In this document: one piece after another, positions 51,223 through 63,355 of the stretch | Layout of the letters: the number at the start of each line of letters is the position of its first letter | How positions within the stretch are numbered: position 1 is the stretch's first letter | Assembly: GCF_020991365.1 (NCBI RefSeq) | Contig: NZ_JAJLRA010000006.1 | Coordinates: 62,001-126,000, forward strand | Length of the DNA stretch: 64,000 nt | From: Streptacidiphilus sp. ASG 303 | GTDB taxonomy: Bacteria > Actinomycetota > Actinomycetes > Streptomycetales > Streptomycetaceae | Reading direction: 5' to 3' | Made by a program: the position numbers and the translations under genes | Notes under the pieces: model-generated | What the model saw: the letters and a program-made list of their open reading frames with translations, nothing else | What the model was told of the DNA's origin: nothing | Databases searched by the model: none

Positions 51223-54200
51223 TCAGAGGGAGAAGACCTCCTCCACGAGCTGCTGCTGCTCCTGCTGGTGCCGCTTGGCCGAGCCCACCGCCGGGGCGGA
51301 GGAGGCCGGGCGGGCGACGCGGCGCAGGCGGGCGCCGCCCGCGTTGCGGCCGACCACCACGTCGAGGTGGTCGACCAGGTTGAGCGCGATGAACGGCCAG
51401 GCGCCCTGGTTGGCCGGCTCCTCCTGCGCCCAGACGAACTGGACGTTCTCGCCGTACCGGCCCAGCTCCTCCTGGAGCTCGGCCACCGGCAGCGGGTAGA
51501 GCCGCTCGACGCGGACGATGGCGGTGTCGGTGACGCCGCGCTCGGCGCGGGCCGCCGCCAGGTCGTAGTAGAACTTGCCGGAGGTGATCACGACCTTGCG
51601 CACGTCGGCCGGGGCCACGCTGTCGTCGCCGATCACCGGGCGGAAGCCGCCGCCGAGGAACTCCTCCGTCCGCGACGCCGCGGCCTTGAGCCGGAGCATC
51701 GACTTCGGGGTGAAGACGACCAGCGGCTTGTGGTGCGGGTTGTGGACCTGCCAGCGCAGCAGGTGGAAGTAGTTCGACGGGAGCGTCGGCATGGCGACCG
51801 TCATGTTGTTCTGCGCGCAGAGCTGCAGGAACCGCTCGGGGCGGGCCGAGGAGTGGTCCGGGCCCTGGCCCTCGTAGCCGTGCGGCAGCAGCAGGGTGAC
51901 GCCGGAGGTCTGGCCCCACTTCTGCTCGGCGGAGGAGATGAACTCGTCCACCACCGTGGAGGCGCCGTTGACGAAGTCGCCGAACTGGGCCTCCCACATC
52001 ACCAGCGCGTTCGGCCGGGCGAGGGAGTAGCCGTACTCGAAGCCCATCGCCGCGTACTCGCTGAGCAGCGAGTCGTAGACGGTGTAGCGGGCCTGATCCT
52101 CCGTCAGGTAGAGCAGCGGGGTGTAGTCCTCGCCGGTCTTCCTGTCCACCAGCACCGCGTGGCGCTGGCCGAAGGTGCCGCGGCGGCTGTCCTGGCCGGC
52201 CAGGCGGACCGGGTGGCCCTCCATCAGCAGCGAGCCGATGGCGAGGGTCTCGCCCATCGCCCAGTCGATGCTGTTCTCCTCGACCATCGCGGCGCGGCGC
52301 TGCAGCTGCGGCAGCAGGCGCGGGTGGACGGTCAGCCAGTCAGGCAGGTTGACCTGCGAGGAGGCGATCCGCTTGACGGTCTCCTCGGAGATGGCGGTCG
52401 TGACCGACACCGGGAAGTCCGGCAGCGGGGCGGCGGCCGGGGCGGCCTGCGGCACCGCGTCGCGGACCTCGGCGAAGACCTTCTCCAGCTGGCCCTGGAA
52501 GTCCTGGAGCGCCTGCTCCGCCTCCTCCAGGGTGATGTCGCCGCGCCCGATCAGGCCCTCGGTGTAGAGCTTGCGCACCGAGCGCTTCTTGTCGATCAGG
52601 TCGTACATCAGCGGCTGGGTGAACGACGGGTTGTCGGCCTCGTTGTGACCGCGGCGGCGGTAGCAGATGAGGTCGATCACGACGTCCTTGTTGAACGCCT
52701 GGCGGAACTCGAAGGCGAGCCGCGCGACGCGGACCACGGCCTCCGGGTCGTCGCCGTTCACGTGGAAGATCGGCGCCTCGATCATGCGGGCCACGTCGGT
52801 GGAGTACATCGACGAGCGGGAGGCGGCCGGGGCGGCGGTGAATCCGACCTGGTTGTTGACCACCACGTGCACGGTGCCGCCGGTGCGGTAGCCGCGCAGC
52901 TGGGACATGTTGAGCGTCTCCGCGACGACGCCCTGGCCGGCGAAGGCCGCGTCGCCGTGGATCTGGATCGGCAGCACGTCGAAGGCGGTGCCGGCCTTGT
53001 CCAGGATGTCCTGCTTGGCGCGGGCGATGCCCTCGACGACCGGGTCCACGGCCTCCAGGTGGGAGGGGTTGGCGGCCAGCGAGACCTTGATGGTCTCCCC
53101 GTCCAGGCCGGTGAAGGTGCCCTCGGCGCCCAGGTGGTACTTCACGTCGCCGGAGCCGTGCATCGACTTCGGGTCGAGGTTGCCCTCGAACTCGCCGAAG
53201 ACCTTGGCGTACGGCTTGCCGACGATGTTGGTCAGCACGTTGAGGCGGCCGCGGTGGGCCATGCCGATGACGGCCTCGTCCAGGCGGTGCTCGGCGGCGG
53301 CGTCCAGGACGGCGTCGAGCAGCGGGATCAGCGACTCGCCGCCCTCCAGCGAGAACCGCTTCTGGCCGACGTACTTGGTCTGCAGGAACGTCTCGAACGC
53401 CTCGGCGGAGTTCAGGCGGCGCAGGATGCGCAGCTGCTCCTCGCGCTCCGGCTTGGCGTAGTGGTTCTCCACCCGCTCCTGGATCCAGCGGCGCTGCTTC
53501 GGGTCCTGGATGTGCATGTACTCGATGCCGACGGTGCGGCAGTACGAGTCGCGCAGCACGCCCAGGATGTCGCGCAGCTTCATCATCCGCTTGCCGGCGA
53601 AGCCGCCGACGGCGAACTCGCGCTCCAGGTCCCACAGGGTGAGGCCGTGCTCCACGACGTCCAGGTCGGGGTGCTTGCGCTGCTTGTACTCCAGCGGGTC
53701 GGTGTCGGCCATGAGGTGGCCGCGGACCCGGTAGGAGTGGATGAGCTCCATGACGCGGGCGGTCTTGTTGACCTCGTCGTCGTGGGTGGCGGCCACGTCG
53801 GTCGCCCAGCGCACCGGCTCGTAGGGGATGCGCAGCGACTCGAAGATCTCGTCGTAGAAGTCGCTGCCGCCCAGCAGGAGCTGGTGGATCTGGCGCAGGA
53901 ACTCGCCGGACGCCGCGCCCTGGATGACCCGGTGGTCGTAGGTCGAGGTCAGCGTCATCACCTTGGAGACGCCGAGGCGGGAGAGGGTCTCGGGAGAGGA
54001 GCCCTGGAACTCGGCCGGGTACTCCATGGCGCCGACGCCGAGGATGGTGCCCTGGCCGGGCATCAGGCGCGGCACGGAGTGCACGGTGCCGATGCCGCCG
54101 GGGTTGGTCAGGGAGACCGTGACGCCGGTGAAGTCCTCCATGGTCAGCTTGTTGGCGCGGGCCCGGCGGACGATGTCCTCGTAGGCCTGCCAGAAGCCGA

Positions 54201-54987
54201 AGAAGTCGAGGGTCTCGGCCTTCTTGATCGCCGCCACCACGAGCTGCCGGTCGCCGTTGGGCTTCACCAGGTCGATGGCCAGGCCCAGGTTCACGTGCTC
54301 GGGCTTGACCAGGAAGGACTTGCCGTCCTTCACGGTGTAGCTGTGGTTCATGCCCGGCATGGCCTTCAGCGCCTGCACCATGGCGTAACCGATGATGTGC
54401 GTGAAGGAGACCTTGCCGCCGCGCGCCCGCTTGAGGTGGTTGTTGATGACGATGCGGTTGTCGATCAGCAGCTTGGCCGGGACGGCGCGCACCGAGGTCG
54501 CGGTGGGGATCTCCAGCGAGGCGTCCATGTTGGTCGCCACGGCCTTCGCGGGGCCGCGCAGCGGCACCAGCTCCGGGCCGGCGGCCTTCTCCGCCGGCGC
54601 GGCCTGCGCCGCGGCGGCCGGCCTCGCGGCGGCCGGGGCCGCCTGGGGCGCCGCCGCGGGCTGCGCGGGAGCGGCCGGCTGCGCGGGCGCCTGGGCGGCG
54701 GCCGGAGCCGGCCGCGCCGGGGCCTGGGCGGCCGGGGCGGGCGCGGGGGCTGCGGCAGGGGCCTGCTGCGCGGGTGCGGGAGCGGGGGCCGGGGTCGCGG
54801 CCTGGGTCACTGAAGTCACCTCGGTACCGGGCTTGTAGTCGGCGAAGAAGTCCCACCAGGCGCGGTCGACGGAACCCGGGTCCTGGAGGTACTGCTGGTA
54901 GATCTCGTCGACAAGCCATTCGTTGGGGCCGAAGCCCGCTGAGCTGCTGGTCGAGCTGTTGGAGGTATTCGGGGACTGTGGCGACAC
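51223..54987 (-). CDS. kgd: Multifunctional 2-oxoglutarate decarboxylase/dehydrogenase E1-E2 fusion (Kgd)
   Basis: The 1254-residue enzyme handles 2-oxoglutarate in the TCA cycle. Residues about 1-45 form the E1 N-terminal segment ([20 protein letters not shown]). An Ala/Pro linker of about 70 residues follows, then an E2-like acyltransferase domain (about 125-350, with [20 protein letters not shown]). The E1 domain (ThDP-binding) fills the rest, with [35 protein letters not shown] and [17 protein letters not shown]. The start GTG 54987 ([10 protein letters not shown]) is chosen by memory of the family N-terminus; a longer reading to 55041 lacks support. This actinobacterial fusion replaces separate SucA and SucB E2 activity. 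Confidence 0.95.
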   Translation of the reverse strand: MSPQSPNTSNSSTSSSAGFGPNEWLVDEIYQQYLQDPGSVDRAWWDFFADYKPGTEVTSVTQAATPAPAPAPAQQAPAAAPAPAPAAQAPARPAPAAAQAPAQPAAPAQPAAAPQAAPAAARPAAAAQAAPAEKAAGPELVPLRGPAKAVATNMDASLEIPTATSVRAVPAKLLIDNRIVINNHLKRARGGKVSFTHIIGYAMVQALKAMPGMNHSYTVKDGKSFLVKPEHVNLGLAIDLVKPNGDRQLVVAAIKKAETLDFFGFWQAYEDIVRRARANKLTMEDFTGVTVSLTNPGGIGTVHSVPRLMPGQGTILGVGAMEYPAEFQGSSPETLSRLGVSKVMTLTSTYDHRVIQGAASGEFLRQIHQLLLGGSDFYDEIFESLRIPYEPVRWATDVAATHDDEVNKTARVMELIHSYRVRGHLMADTDPLEYKQRKHPDLDVVEHGLTLWDLEREFAVGGFAGKRMMKLRDILGVLRDSYCRTVGIEYMHIQDPKQRRWIQERVENHYAKPEREEQLRILRRLNSAEAFETFLQTKYVGQKRFSLEGGESLIPLLDAVLDAAAEHRLDEAVIGMAHRGRLNVLTNIVGKPYAKVFGEFEGNLDPKSMHGSGDVKYHLGAEGTFTGLDGETIKVSLAANPSHLEAVDPVVEGIARAKQDILDKAGTAFDVLPIQIHGDAAFAGQGVVAETLNMSQLRGYRTGGTVHVVVNNQVGFTAAPAASRSSMYSTDVARMIEAPIFHVNGDDPEAVVRVARLAFEFRQAFNKDVVIDLICYRRRGHNEADNPSFTQPLMYDLIDKKRSVRKLYTEGLIGRGDITLEEAEQALQDFQGQLEKVFAEVRDAVPQAAPAAAPLPDFPVSVTTAISEETVKRIASSQVNLPDWLTVHPRLLPQLQRRAAMVEENSIDWAMGETLAIGSLLMEGHPVRLAGQDSRRGTFGQRHAVLVDRKTGEDYTPLLYLTEDQARYTVYDSLLSEYAAMGFEYGYSLARPNALVMWEAQFGDFVNGASTVVDEFISSAEQKWGQTSGVTLLLPHGYEGQGPDHSSARPERFLQLCAQNNMTVAMPTLPSNYFHLLRWQVHNPHHKPLVVFTPKSMLRLKAAASRTEEFLGGGFRPVIGDDSVAPADVRKVVITSGKFYYDLAAARAERGVTDTAIVRVERLYPLPVAELQEELGRYGENVQFVWAQEEPANQGAWPFIALNLVDHLDVVVGRNAGGARLRRVARPASSAPAVGSAKRHQQEQQQLVEEVFSL

Positions 54988-55272
54988 GGCGCTAACCGCC
55001 CTCTTCCGCTTCCTTTTGGGATGGTGGACAGCGGAGAACAAGGCTACGCCCCTGACATGTGATCGCGCAGTTCCCGGGGGGTGGTCGTCGCCCAGATCAC
55101 AGCCTGCGGGGCCGGAATGGCGTGAAAGATGCGTTAGAACGCGTCAGCCCGGGGGAAGCGCATGATGCCTCGGGGGCTCGAAAATCTCACCAAAGCGGAC
55201 AAATGCGCCGGTCGGGGCGATGCTCCGGAGGCGGTCCGCCCGGTCCGGTGGTCCGATTGTCCCTGTTCTGTG

Positions 55273-56418
55273 TCAATCCTGCGCGGGCACGCCGCCCGGA
55301 AGGGTGACCACGATCCGGCAACCCCGCTCGGCCTCCGCCACCCTGATCTCCCCGCCGTGCAGGTCCACGGCCCACCGGGCGATGGCCAGGCCCAGGCCGG
55401 TCCCGCCGTCGCTGCCCGGTCCGGCGGCGGTCGAGGAGGTTCCCCGGCCGAACCGCTCGAAGACCCGCGCCCGGTCCTCCTCCGGGATGCCCGGCCCCTC
55501 GTCCAGCACCTCCAGCACCAGGCTCGTCGGCGCCCGTCCGGCCCCCGCCCGCACGGTCACGGTGCCGCCGGGCGGGCTGTGCTTGCTGGCGTTGTCCACC
55601 AGGTTGGCCACCACCTGGTGCAGCCGCTCCGGGTCCGCGACCGCGGTCAGGTCCTCCGGCCCGACCTGCAGGTCGAGCGTCAGGTCGCCCCGGCGCTTGG
55701 TGGCCCCGCCGGAGGTGGAGCCGTCGACGGTGATCCCGCGCAGCACCCCGGCGAGGTACGGCCGGACGGCGAACTCGCGGGCGTCCAGCGGGACGACCCC
55801 GTCGTCGATCTTCGACAGGTCCAGCAGGTGGGCGACCAGCCGCCCCAGCCGCTCGGTCTGCTCCAGGGCGGCCGACATGGTGGCCGGATCCGGCCGTACG
55901 ACGCCGTCCACCACGTTCTCCAGCACCGCGCGCAGCGCCGCGATCGGCGTGCGCAGCTCGTGCGAGACGTTGGCGACCAGCTCGCGCCGGTGGCGGTCGG
56001 CGGCCTCCAGGTCGGCCGCCATCCGGTTGAAGGTGGCCGCCAGCTCGCCCACCTCGTCGCGCGAGGTGGCCCGCACCCGGCGGCTGTAGTCGCCCGCGGC
56101 CATCGCCCGGGCGGCGGCCGTCATGTCGCGCAGCGGCGCCGTCAGGCCGTGCGCCATCAGCTGCATGAAGAGCAGCGAGGCGATCATGGAGAAGATCATG
56201 ATCACCCGGATGCGGGTGTCGGACTGGACCGCTATCACGACCATGCCGCTGGCGACCACCACCGAGACCATCACCAGCACCGCCAGCTTGGCCTTGATGG
56301 AGCGCATCGGGTCCAGGGGGCGGACGTCGCTCCACACGCGCCGGGCGGCCCGGGCGGCCAGGCCCGGCTCCCGGTCGGCGCGGCCGCCGCCCCGGCGCAG
56401 CTCCTCGGTGTAGGTCAT
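55273..56418 (-). CDS. Sensor histidine kinase with HAMP domain
   Basis: The 381-residue kinase has two membrane segments near residues 45-90 (LAVLVMVSVVVASGMVVIAV, VIMIFSMIASLLFMQLMAHG) and a HAMP domain. HisKA follows with ELVANVSHELRTPIAALRAV (the phospho-acceptor His in VSHELRTP), then HATPase with LVDNASKHSPPGG, LDEGPGIPEED and DGGTGLGLAIARW. The extracellular loop between the segments is very short, so it may sense the membrane itself. The response regulator gene lies 182 bp upstream. Confidence 0.92.
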   Translation of the reverse strand: MTYTEELRRGGGRADREPGLAARAARRVWSDVRPLDPMRSIKAKLAVLVMVSVVVASGMVVIAVQSDTRIRVIMIFSMIASLLFMQLMAHGLTAPLRDMTAAARAMAAGDYSRRVRATSRDEVGELAATFNRMAADLEAADRHRRELVANVSHELRTPIAALRAVLENVVDGVVRPDPATMSAALEQTERLGRLVAHLLDLSKIDDGVVPLDAREFAVRPYLAGVLRGITVDGSTSGGATKRRGDLTLDLQVGPEDLTAVADPERLHQVVANLVDNASKHSPPGGTVTVRAGAGRAPTSLVLEVLDEGPGIPEEDRARVFERFGRGTSSTAAGPGSDGGTGLGLAIARWAVDLHGGEIRVAEAERGCRIVVTLPGGVPAQD

Positions 56419-56600
56419 CGCGTCCCCCTCGCCCCTCGCGGTCCCCGGCCGTCCGCGGCCGCCCTCGGCCGGCTGCGGTGCCCGGCCCTCTGCTGCACCG
56501 GCCCTCTGCTGCACCGGCCCTCCGCCGCGCCCGGCAGCCGTGCACGTCCGGCAGCCCGGCGTGCCCGGCCGCCCGCGCCGCGGGCGGCCCCCGGCCCCGC
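56419..56600. repeat. Gap with CCGGCCCTCTGCTGCA repeats
   Basis: Between response regulator and kinase, CCGGCCCTCTGCTGCA occurs twice and a third partial copy follows (about 56482-56525). There is no gene here, and the function is unknown. Confidence 0.75.
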
Positions 56601-57335
56601 TCAGGGGGTCGGGGCCTCCAGGGCGTAGCCGACGCCGTGCACCGTGCGGATCCAGTTCGCGCCGATCTTCCGGCGCAGCGCCTTCACGTGGCTGTCGACG
56701 GTGCGGGTGCCGGAGGCGTCCGTCCAGTCCCACACCTCCGCCAGCAGCTGCTCGCGGGTGAGCACCGCCCGCGGCTGCTGCGCCAGGCAGGCCAGCAGGT
56801 CGAACTCGGTCGGCGTCAGGTGCACGTCGGAGCCGGCGACCCGGACCCGGCGCTGCACGTTGTCGATCTCCAGCTCGCCGAGCCGGATCGAGCCGCCGAC
56901 CGGGGTGCGGGCGGCCAGCTGGGCGCGCTCGACGCGGCGCAGCAGCACGTTGACCCGGGCCGCGAGCTCCCGCATGGAGAACGGCTTGGTCATGTAGTCG
57001 TCCGCGCCCACGCCGAGGCCGACGAGCATGTCGGTCTCGTCGTCGCGCGCGGTGAGCATGAGCACGGGGACGGGCCGCTGCGCCTGGATGCGGCGGCACA
57101 CCTCCAGCCCGTCGAAGCCCGGCAGCATCACGTCGAGGACCACCAGGTCCGGCTGCCAGGACTGGAAGGAGTCCACGGCCGCCGGGCCGTCGTGGGCGAC
57201 GGCGACCTTGAAGCCCTCCGCGCCCAGCCGGGCCGCGATGGACTCGGCGATCGTGGGCTCGTCCTCCACGACCAGCACCCGTCGCTGTGCGCTCGGGTTG
57301 CCGCTCTCCTGCTGCTGCATGTCTGTCACGGTCAC
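56601..57335 (-). CDS. OmpR/PhoB-family response regulator
   Basis: The 244-residue regulator has a receiver domain (RVLVVEDEPTIAESIAARLG, phospho-Asp in DLVVLDVMLPGFDG, Lys in YMTKPFSMREL). A winged-helix output domain follows (LTPTEFDLLACLAQQPRAVL, TVDSHVKALRRKIGANWIRT, VHGVGYAL). It pairs with the kinase downstream. GTG 57335 is used, with a possible ATG five codons later. Confidence 0.94.
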   Translation of the reverse strand: MTVTDMQQQESGNPSAQRRVLVVEDEPTIAESIAARLGAEGFKVAVAHDGPAAVDSFQSWQPDLVVLDVMLPGFDGLEVCRRIQAQRPVPVLMLTARDDETDMLVGLGVGADDYMTKPFSMRELAARVNVLLRRVERAQLAARTPVGGSIRLGELEIDNVQRRVRVAGSDVHLTPTEFDLLACLAQQPRAVLTREQLLAEVWDWTDASGTRTVDSHVKALRRKIGANWIRTVHGVGYALEAPTP

Positions 57336-57614
57336 GCCACCGCCCCCAGGGCCTGCGGACCGGCACCCCCTCGCGGGGAGGGCGCCGCTGCCGCTCGTCG
57401 TCTCGTTCCGTCAGCTCCAAGCCACGGTGCCGCGCCCGCCGCCGCGCGCGGCCCGCACGGTCCGGAGTGTGGTGCTCCGGGCCCCGCGGTGACCGCGAGT
57501 GCATCGCGGGCCACCGTGCGCAGCGTGTGTACCGGGCATCTCTCCCGGAGGGGGCGGCGGCATCCGGGCCGCGTGCCCCGCCGGGACGGCACAGCCCGAC
57601 ACCTTACCCAGCGA

Positions 57615-58334
57615 TCATTCCACTTGTGATGCCAGGTACACGACATCGGGTGCACCCCGGCGCACCTCCACGTCGAGGCGGCGCACCCTGGCGAAGCGCG
57701 CCCGCAGCCGCTCCTCGAAGACCGGGGCGGGCGCCGCGCTCCACACGGCGAGCACGCCGAGGGGTGCCAGCACGCGCTGCAGCACCGTGAGCCCGGCGAA
57801 GCCGTAGAGGCCGCCGTTGGCGTCGGTGACGGTCCAGTCCGGGCCGTTGTCGATGTCCAGGCAGAGGACGTCCCAGCGGTCCGCGGTCGCCCGCAGGTGG
57901 TCGAGCAGGTCGGCGGTGACGACCTCGGTGCGGGGGTCGTCCAGCGACCCGGCCGAGAAGCGGCCCAGCGGCCCCGCATGCCACTCCACCACGGCCTTCT
58001 CGCGTTCCAGCACGGTGATCCGGGACACCGCCGGGTCCGCCGCGGCCTCCGCGAGCGAGAAGCCCGCGCCCAGGCCGCCGACCAGGACCGAGGGGTGCGG
58101 GACGGCCGCCGCGTCCAGCGCGGCGCGCACCAGCAGCCGCTCCGACCTGCCGTCGGAGGTGTCCATGAGGAAGCAGCCGTTGGCGATGATCTCGAAGACC
58201 TCGTCGGCCCCCTCGCCGCGCCGCCGCAGCACCACCTCCCCGTACGGGCCGTCCCGGCGGTCGAGCACTTCGGCGGTGGGGTGTGCCGTCCGGACGGCGA
58301 GCGCTGCGGCGGTCGGCGGGGTGGCGGAAGTCAC
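57615..58334 (-). CDS. Spermidine-synthase-like SAM-dependent protein
   Basis: The 239-residue protein has the polyamine-synthase Rossmann core: SVLVGGLGAGFSLAEAAADP (SAM/dcSAM site) and VLEREKAVVEWHAG, with CLDIDNGPDW as the catalytic-Asp region. The N-terminal beta-hairpin domain is short. In streptomycetes such proteins are often annotated spermidine synthase, but activity is untested. It is divergent from the rhomboid-like gene. Confidence 0.8.
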   Translation of the reverse strand: MTSATPPTAAALAVRTAHPTAEVLDRRDGPYGEVVLRRRGEGADEVFEIIANGCFLMDTSDGRSERLLVRAALDAAAVPHPSVLVGGLGAGFSLAEAAADPAVSRITVLEREKAVVEWHAGPLGRFSAGSLDDPRTEVVTADLLDHLRATADRWDVLCLDIDNGPDWTVTDANGGLYGFAGLTVLQRVLAPLGVLAVWSAAPAPVFEERLRARFARVRRLDVEVRRGAPDVVYLASQVE

Positions 58335-58522
58335 AGGGGGAACCCTTCGTGGGCGCACTGGCGGGTCGCGACACGCCCATCCTGGGGGGTCGGCGAGGCG
58401 CCGGTCCACCCCTTTCGTCCGCGTCCGGACGACCTACCGTGGACTCGGGAGCGCGGGATCGTCCCGGGCGCCCCGGCGGGTGCGCCGAGCGCCCCGCCGG
58501 ACGGCGGAGCCGAGGAGGCGCC

Positions 58523-59548
58523 ATGGCGGACGACGCCTGCCGGGCCCCCCGCCTCCGGCCGCTCGGCACCGCCGGGCCCCTGCGGCGCGCGCACCGTGCG
58601 GTGCGCCGATGGTGCGAACGGGCGTCGCGCGGGCAGGCGCCGCCCATGCGGATGCAGCCCACGCGGACACGGACGGAGCGCTCCCGGCCCGGCGGCACGG
58701 CCGCCGAGGACGCGGCCGGAGGGGTGCGGGACGGCGGGGCGCGGCCCCGGGGGGTGCACGTCCGGGAGGTGCGGCCCGCCGGGGCCGGAGCCGGCCGGAC
58801 CCGGCTGGTCCCGGTCCGGGGCCGCCCGGCCCGGCCGCCCCTCGCCGGGGCCCTCGCGGACGCGCTGTCCCCCGTACGGCCGTACCTGTCCCGACCGGCC
58901 CTGCTCCTGCCGGGGCCCCGGCGCACCCCCTTCACCTTCTGGTACCTGGTCGTGCTGCTGGCCACCACCCTGTACGCCCGGTTCGGCGACCCCGCGGCCG
59001 TGCGCGCGGCCGTGGACGCCTCCAGCAGCGACGGGTGGCACCTGCTGCACACCCCCGTCCGCGCCATGCTCCTCAGCGGGGTCTGGGCGGCCGGGCCGCT
59101 CTGGTCGCCCTACCTGCTGGCCTTCACCCTCGTCCTGGCGCCGCTGGAGCGCCGGGTCGGCGCGCTCCGCGCCGCGCTGGTCTTCGCCGCCGGGCACGTC
59201 CTCGCCACCCTCGTCTCCGAGCTGCCGATAGCGCTGCTGGTGCTCACCGGCGGGCTCGGGCCGGCGGCGCTGCACCGGATCGACGTGGGCGTCAGCTACG
59301 GCGTGATGGCCTGCCTGGGGGCGCTCTCCGGCCTGCTGCCGCGGCCCGTGCGCTACGGGGTGCCGGCGGGGGCGGCGGCGCTGCTGCTCCAGCGCGCGTT
59401 CGACGGGGACGACCCGGTGACCGGCGTGGGCCACCCCTCCGCCCTGCTGGTCGGCCTGCTCTGCTGGCCGCTGGTGCGGCGGTGGGCCGGTCGGACCGGA
59501 GCCGCGCCGCGGGAGGGGGGCGCGCTGCCGCAGGGCGGGGGCTCGTAG
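58523..59548 (+). CDS. Rhomboid-like membrane protein with a long cytoplasmic N-terminus
   Basis: The 341-residue protein has about 125 Arg/Ala/Gly-rich N-terminal residues, then six predicted membrane segments. Segments resemble rhomboids: RIDVGVSYGVMACLGALSGL (possible Ser nucleophile; the classical GxSG reads GVSY here) and VTGVGHPSALLVGLLCWPLV (possible His). It may be an inactive rhomboid relative. ATG 58523 follows GAGGAGG. Confidence 0.7.
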   Translation: MADDACRAPRLRPLGTAGPLRRAHRAVRRWCERASRGQAPPMRMQPTRTRTERSRPGGTAAEDAAGGVRDGGARPRGVHVREVRPAGAGAGRTRLVPVRGRPARPPLAGALADALSPVRPYLSRPALLLPGPRRTPFTFWYLVVLLATTLYARFGDPAAVRAAVDASSSDGWHLLHTPVRAMLLSGVWAAGPLWSPYLLAFTLVLAPLERRVGALRAALVFAAGHVLATLVSELPIALLVLTGGLGPAALHRIDVGVSYGVMACLGALSGLLPRPVRYGVPAGAAALLLQRAFDGDDPVTGVGHPSALLVGLLCWPLVRRWAGRTGAAPREGGALPQGGGS

Positions 59549-59641
59549 GGGGCGAGGGGCCGGTGGGCCGAGCGGCCGGGGGCGGGCCGGGGGCTCGCGT
59601 TCGCCCACGGTGAACGGAGGAACACCCTGCGCCTCCCGCGC

Positions 59642-59662
59642 CTTAAGTCAGTCCGACTCAAG
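59642..59662 (+). promoter_or_regulatory. HAIR element (HspR operator) upstream of lon
   Basis: CTTAAGT at 59642-59648, seven bases, ACTCAAG at 59656-59662. This matches the HspR-associated inverted repeat CTTGAGT-N7-ACTCAAG with one base difference. In Streptomyces lon is known to be repressed by HspR. It ends 21 bp before the lon ATG. Confidence 0.93.
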
Positions 59663-59683
59663 TTGACTGACTGGGGAGAGATC

Positions 59684-62194
<2,511 letters not shown>

Positions 62195-62373
62195 GCGGGC
62201 CGGCGGCCGCGCGCCGGGGCCGGTGTGTGCGGGATCACCGCCGCCGGTGGCTGACAGGGCGCGGTCCGGACCGGTTGCCTGCCCCTTGCAGGCGCCGGTC
62301 CGGCCCCTGCCCGCGGCACCGGTCGGCGCACCGGCCCGGCCGCCGCACGGCGCCGCACGCGAGAGGAGCAAGG

Positions 62374-63186
62374 GTGGAGCAGCTGCTGCTGGAGGGCCGC
62401 ACCGAGCAGCCGGCCGGGGCGGAGTCCCTGCGGGCCTGGACCGGGCCGGACGGCGTCGCCGTCCTGCTGGTCGACCGACCGGAGCGCCGCAACGCCCTCA
62501 CCCTCGCCATGTGGCGCGCGCTGCCCGGCGTCCTGGACCGCCTCGCCGCCGACCCCGCCGTGCGGGTGCTGCTGCTGGCCGGCGCCGGGGGCACCTTCAG
62601 CGCCGGGGCCGACATCGCGGAGCTGCTGGAGGTGTACGCCGACCCGAGGCGCGCCGACGCCTACCACCGCGACAACGTCGCCGCCGAGGAGGCGCTCGCG
62701 GCCTTCCCCCGCCCCACCCTCGCCGTGGTCCGGGGTGCGGCGGTCGGCGGCGGGTGCCAGCTCGCCGTCGCCTGCGACCTGCGGTTCGCCGCCGCGGACG
62801 CCCGCCTCGGCATCACCCCCGCCAAGCTCGGCGTGGTCTACCCGGCGGTCCCCACCGCCCGGCTGGCCCGCCTGGTCGGCCCGGCCCGCGCCAAGTACCT
62901 GCTGTACTCCGCCGACCTGGTCACCGGTGCCCGCGCCGAACTGCTCGGCCTGGTCGACGAGGCGCTGCCGGGGCCGGACCTGGAGGCCCGCGCGCTGGAG
63001 TACGCCCGCACGGTGGCCGGGCGCTCCCCGCAGACCCTGGGCGCGGCCAAGGACGTGGTGGCGGCCGCCGTCGAGGGCCGCGACCCGCAGGCCGCCGCCG
63101 AGCCGTGGGAGCGCCGGTCCCGCAGCGCGCCCGACGTCCGCGAGGGGCTGGCCGCCTTCCTGGAGCGCCGCCCGCCGCGGTTCTGA
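62374..63186 (+). CDS. Enoyl-CoA hydratase/isomerase-family protein
   Basis: The 270-residue protein has the crotonase fold: VLLVDRPERRNALTLAMWRA, GAGGTFSAGADIAELLE (oxyanion hole Ala-Gly-Ala-Asp) and VRGAAVGGGCQLAVACDLRF (second oxyanion Gly). Catalytic Glu positions differ among members, so the reaction (hydration or isomerisation) is not fixed. GTG 62374 follows GAGAGGAG. It lies 180 bp after lon. Confidence 0.9.
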   Translation: MEQLLLEGRTEQPAGAESLRAWTGPDGVAVLLVDRPERRNALTLAMWRALPGVLDRLAADPAVRVLLLAGAGGTFSAGADIAELLEVYADPRRADAYHRDNVAAEEALAAFPRPTLAVVRGAAVGGGCQLAVACDLRFAAADARLGITPAKLGVVYPAVPTARLARLVGPARAKYLLYSADLVTGARAELLGLVDEALPGPDLEARALEYARTVAGRSPQTLGAAKDVVAAAVEGRDPQAAAEPWERRSRSAPDVREGLAAFLERRPPRF

Positions 63187-63355
63187 GGCCGGTCCGGGGC
63201 CGGGCCGGGGCCGAGCCGTGGCGGGGGATCCCCCGGACCGGCCGCCCCGGCGGCCCCGGCGCGGGGCCGGGCGGATCGCAGCGCGCGGGTGAGACCGCTC
63301 CCCGCACGGCCCACAGGTCAGGCGGAACGGGCATATCGGACCCTAGGCTCGGTGC

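Noticed and set aside
51040-54813. 1257-codon plus-strand frame opposite kgd
   Set aside because: Mirror frame of kgd with repetitive Leu/Arg/Val/Asp composition and no domain; kgd is unmistakable.
59619-59644. SigR-like promoter GGAAC-N18-CTT upstream of lon
   Set aside because: Spacing fits, but two of eight consensus bases differ, and the -10 position overlaps the HAIR box. The match is too weak to call.
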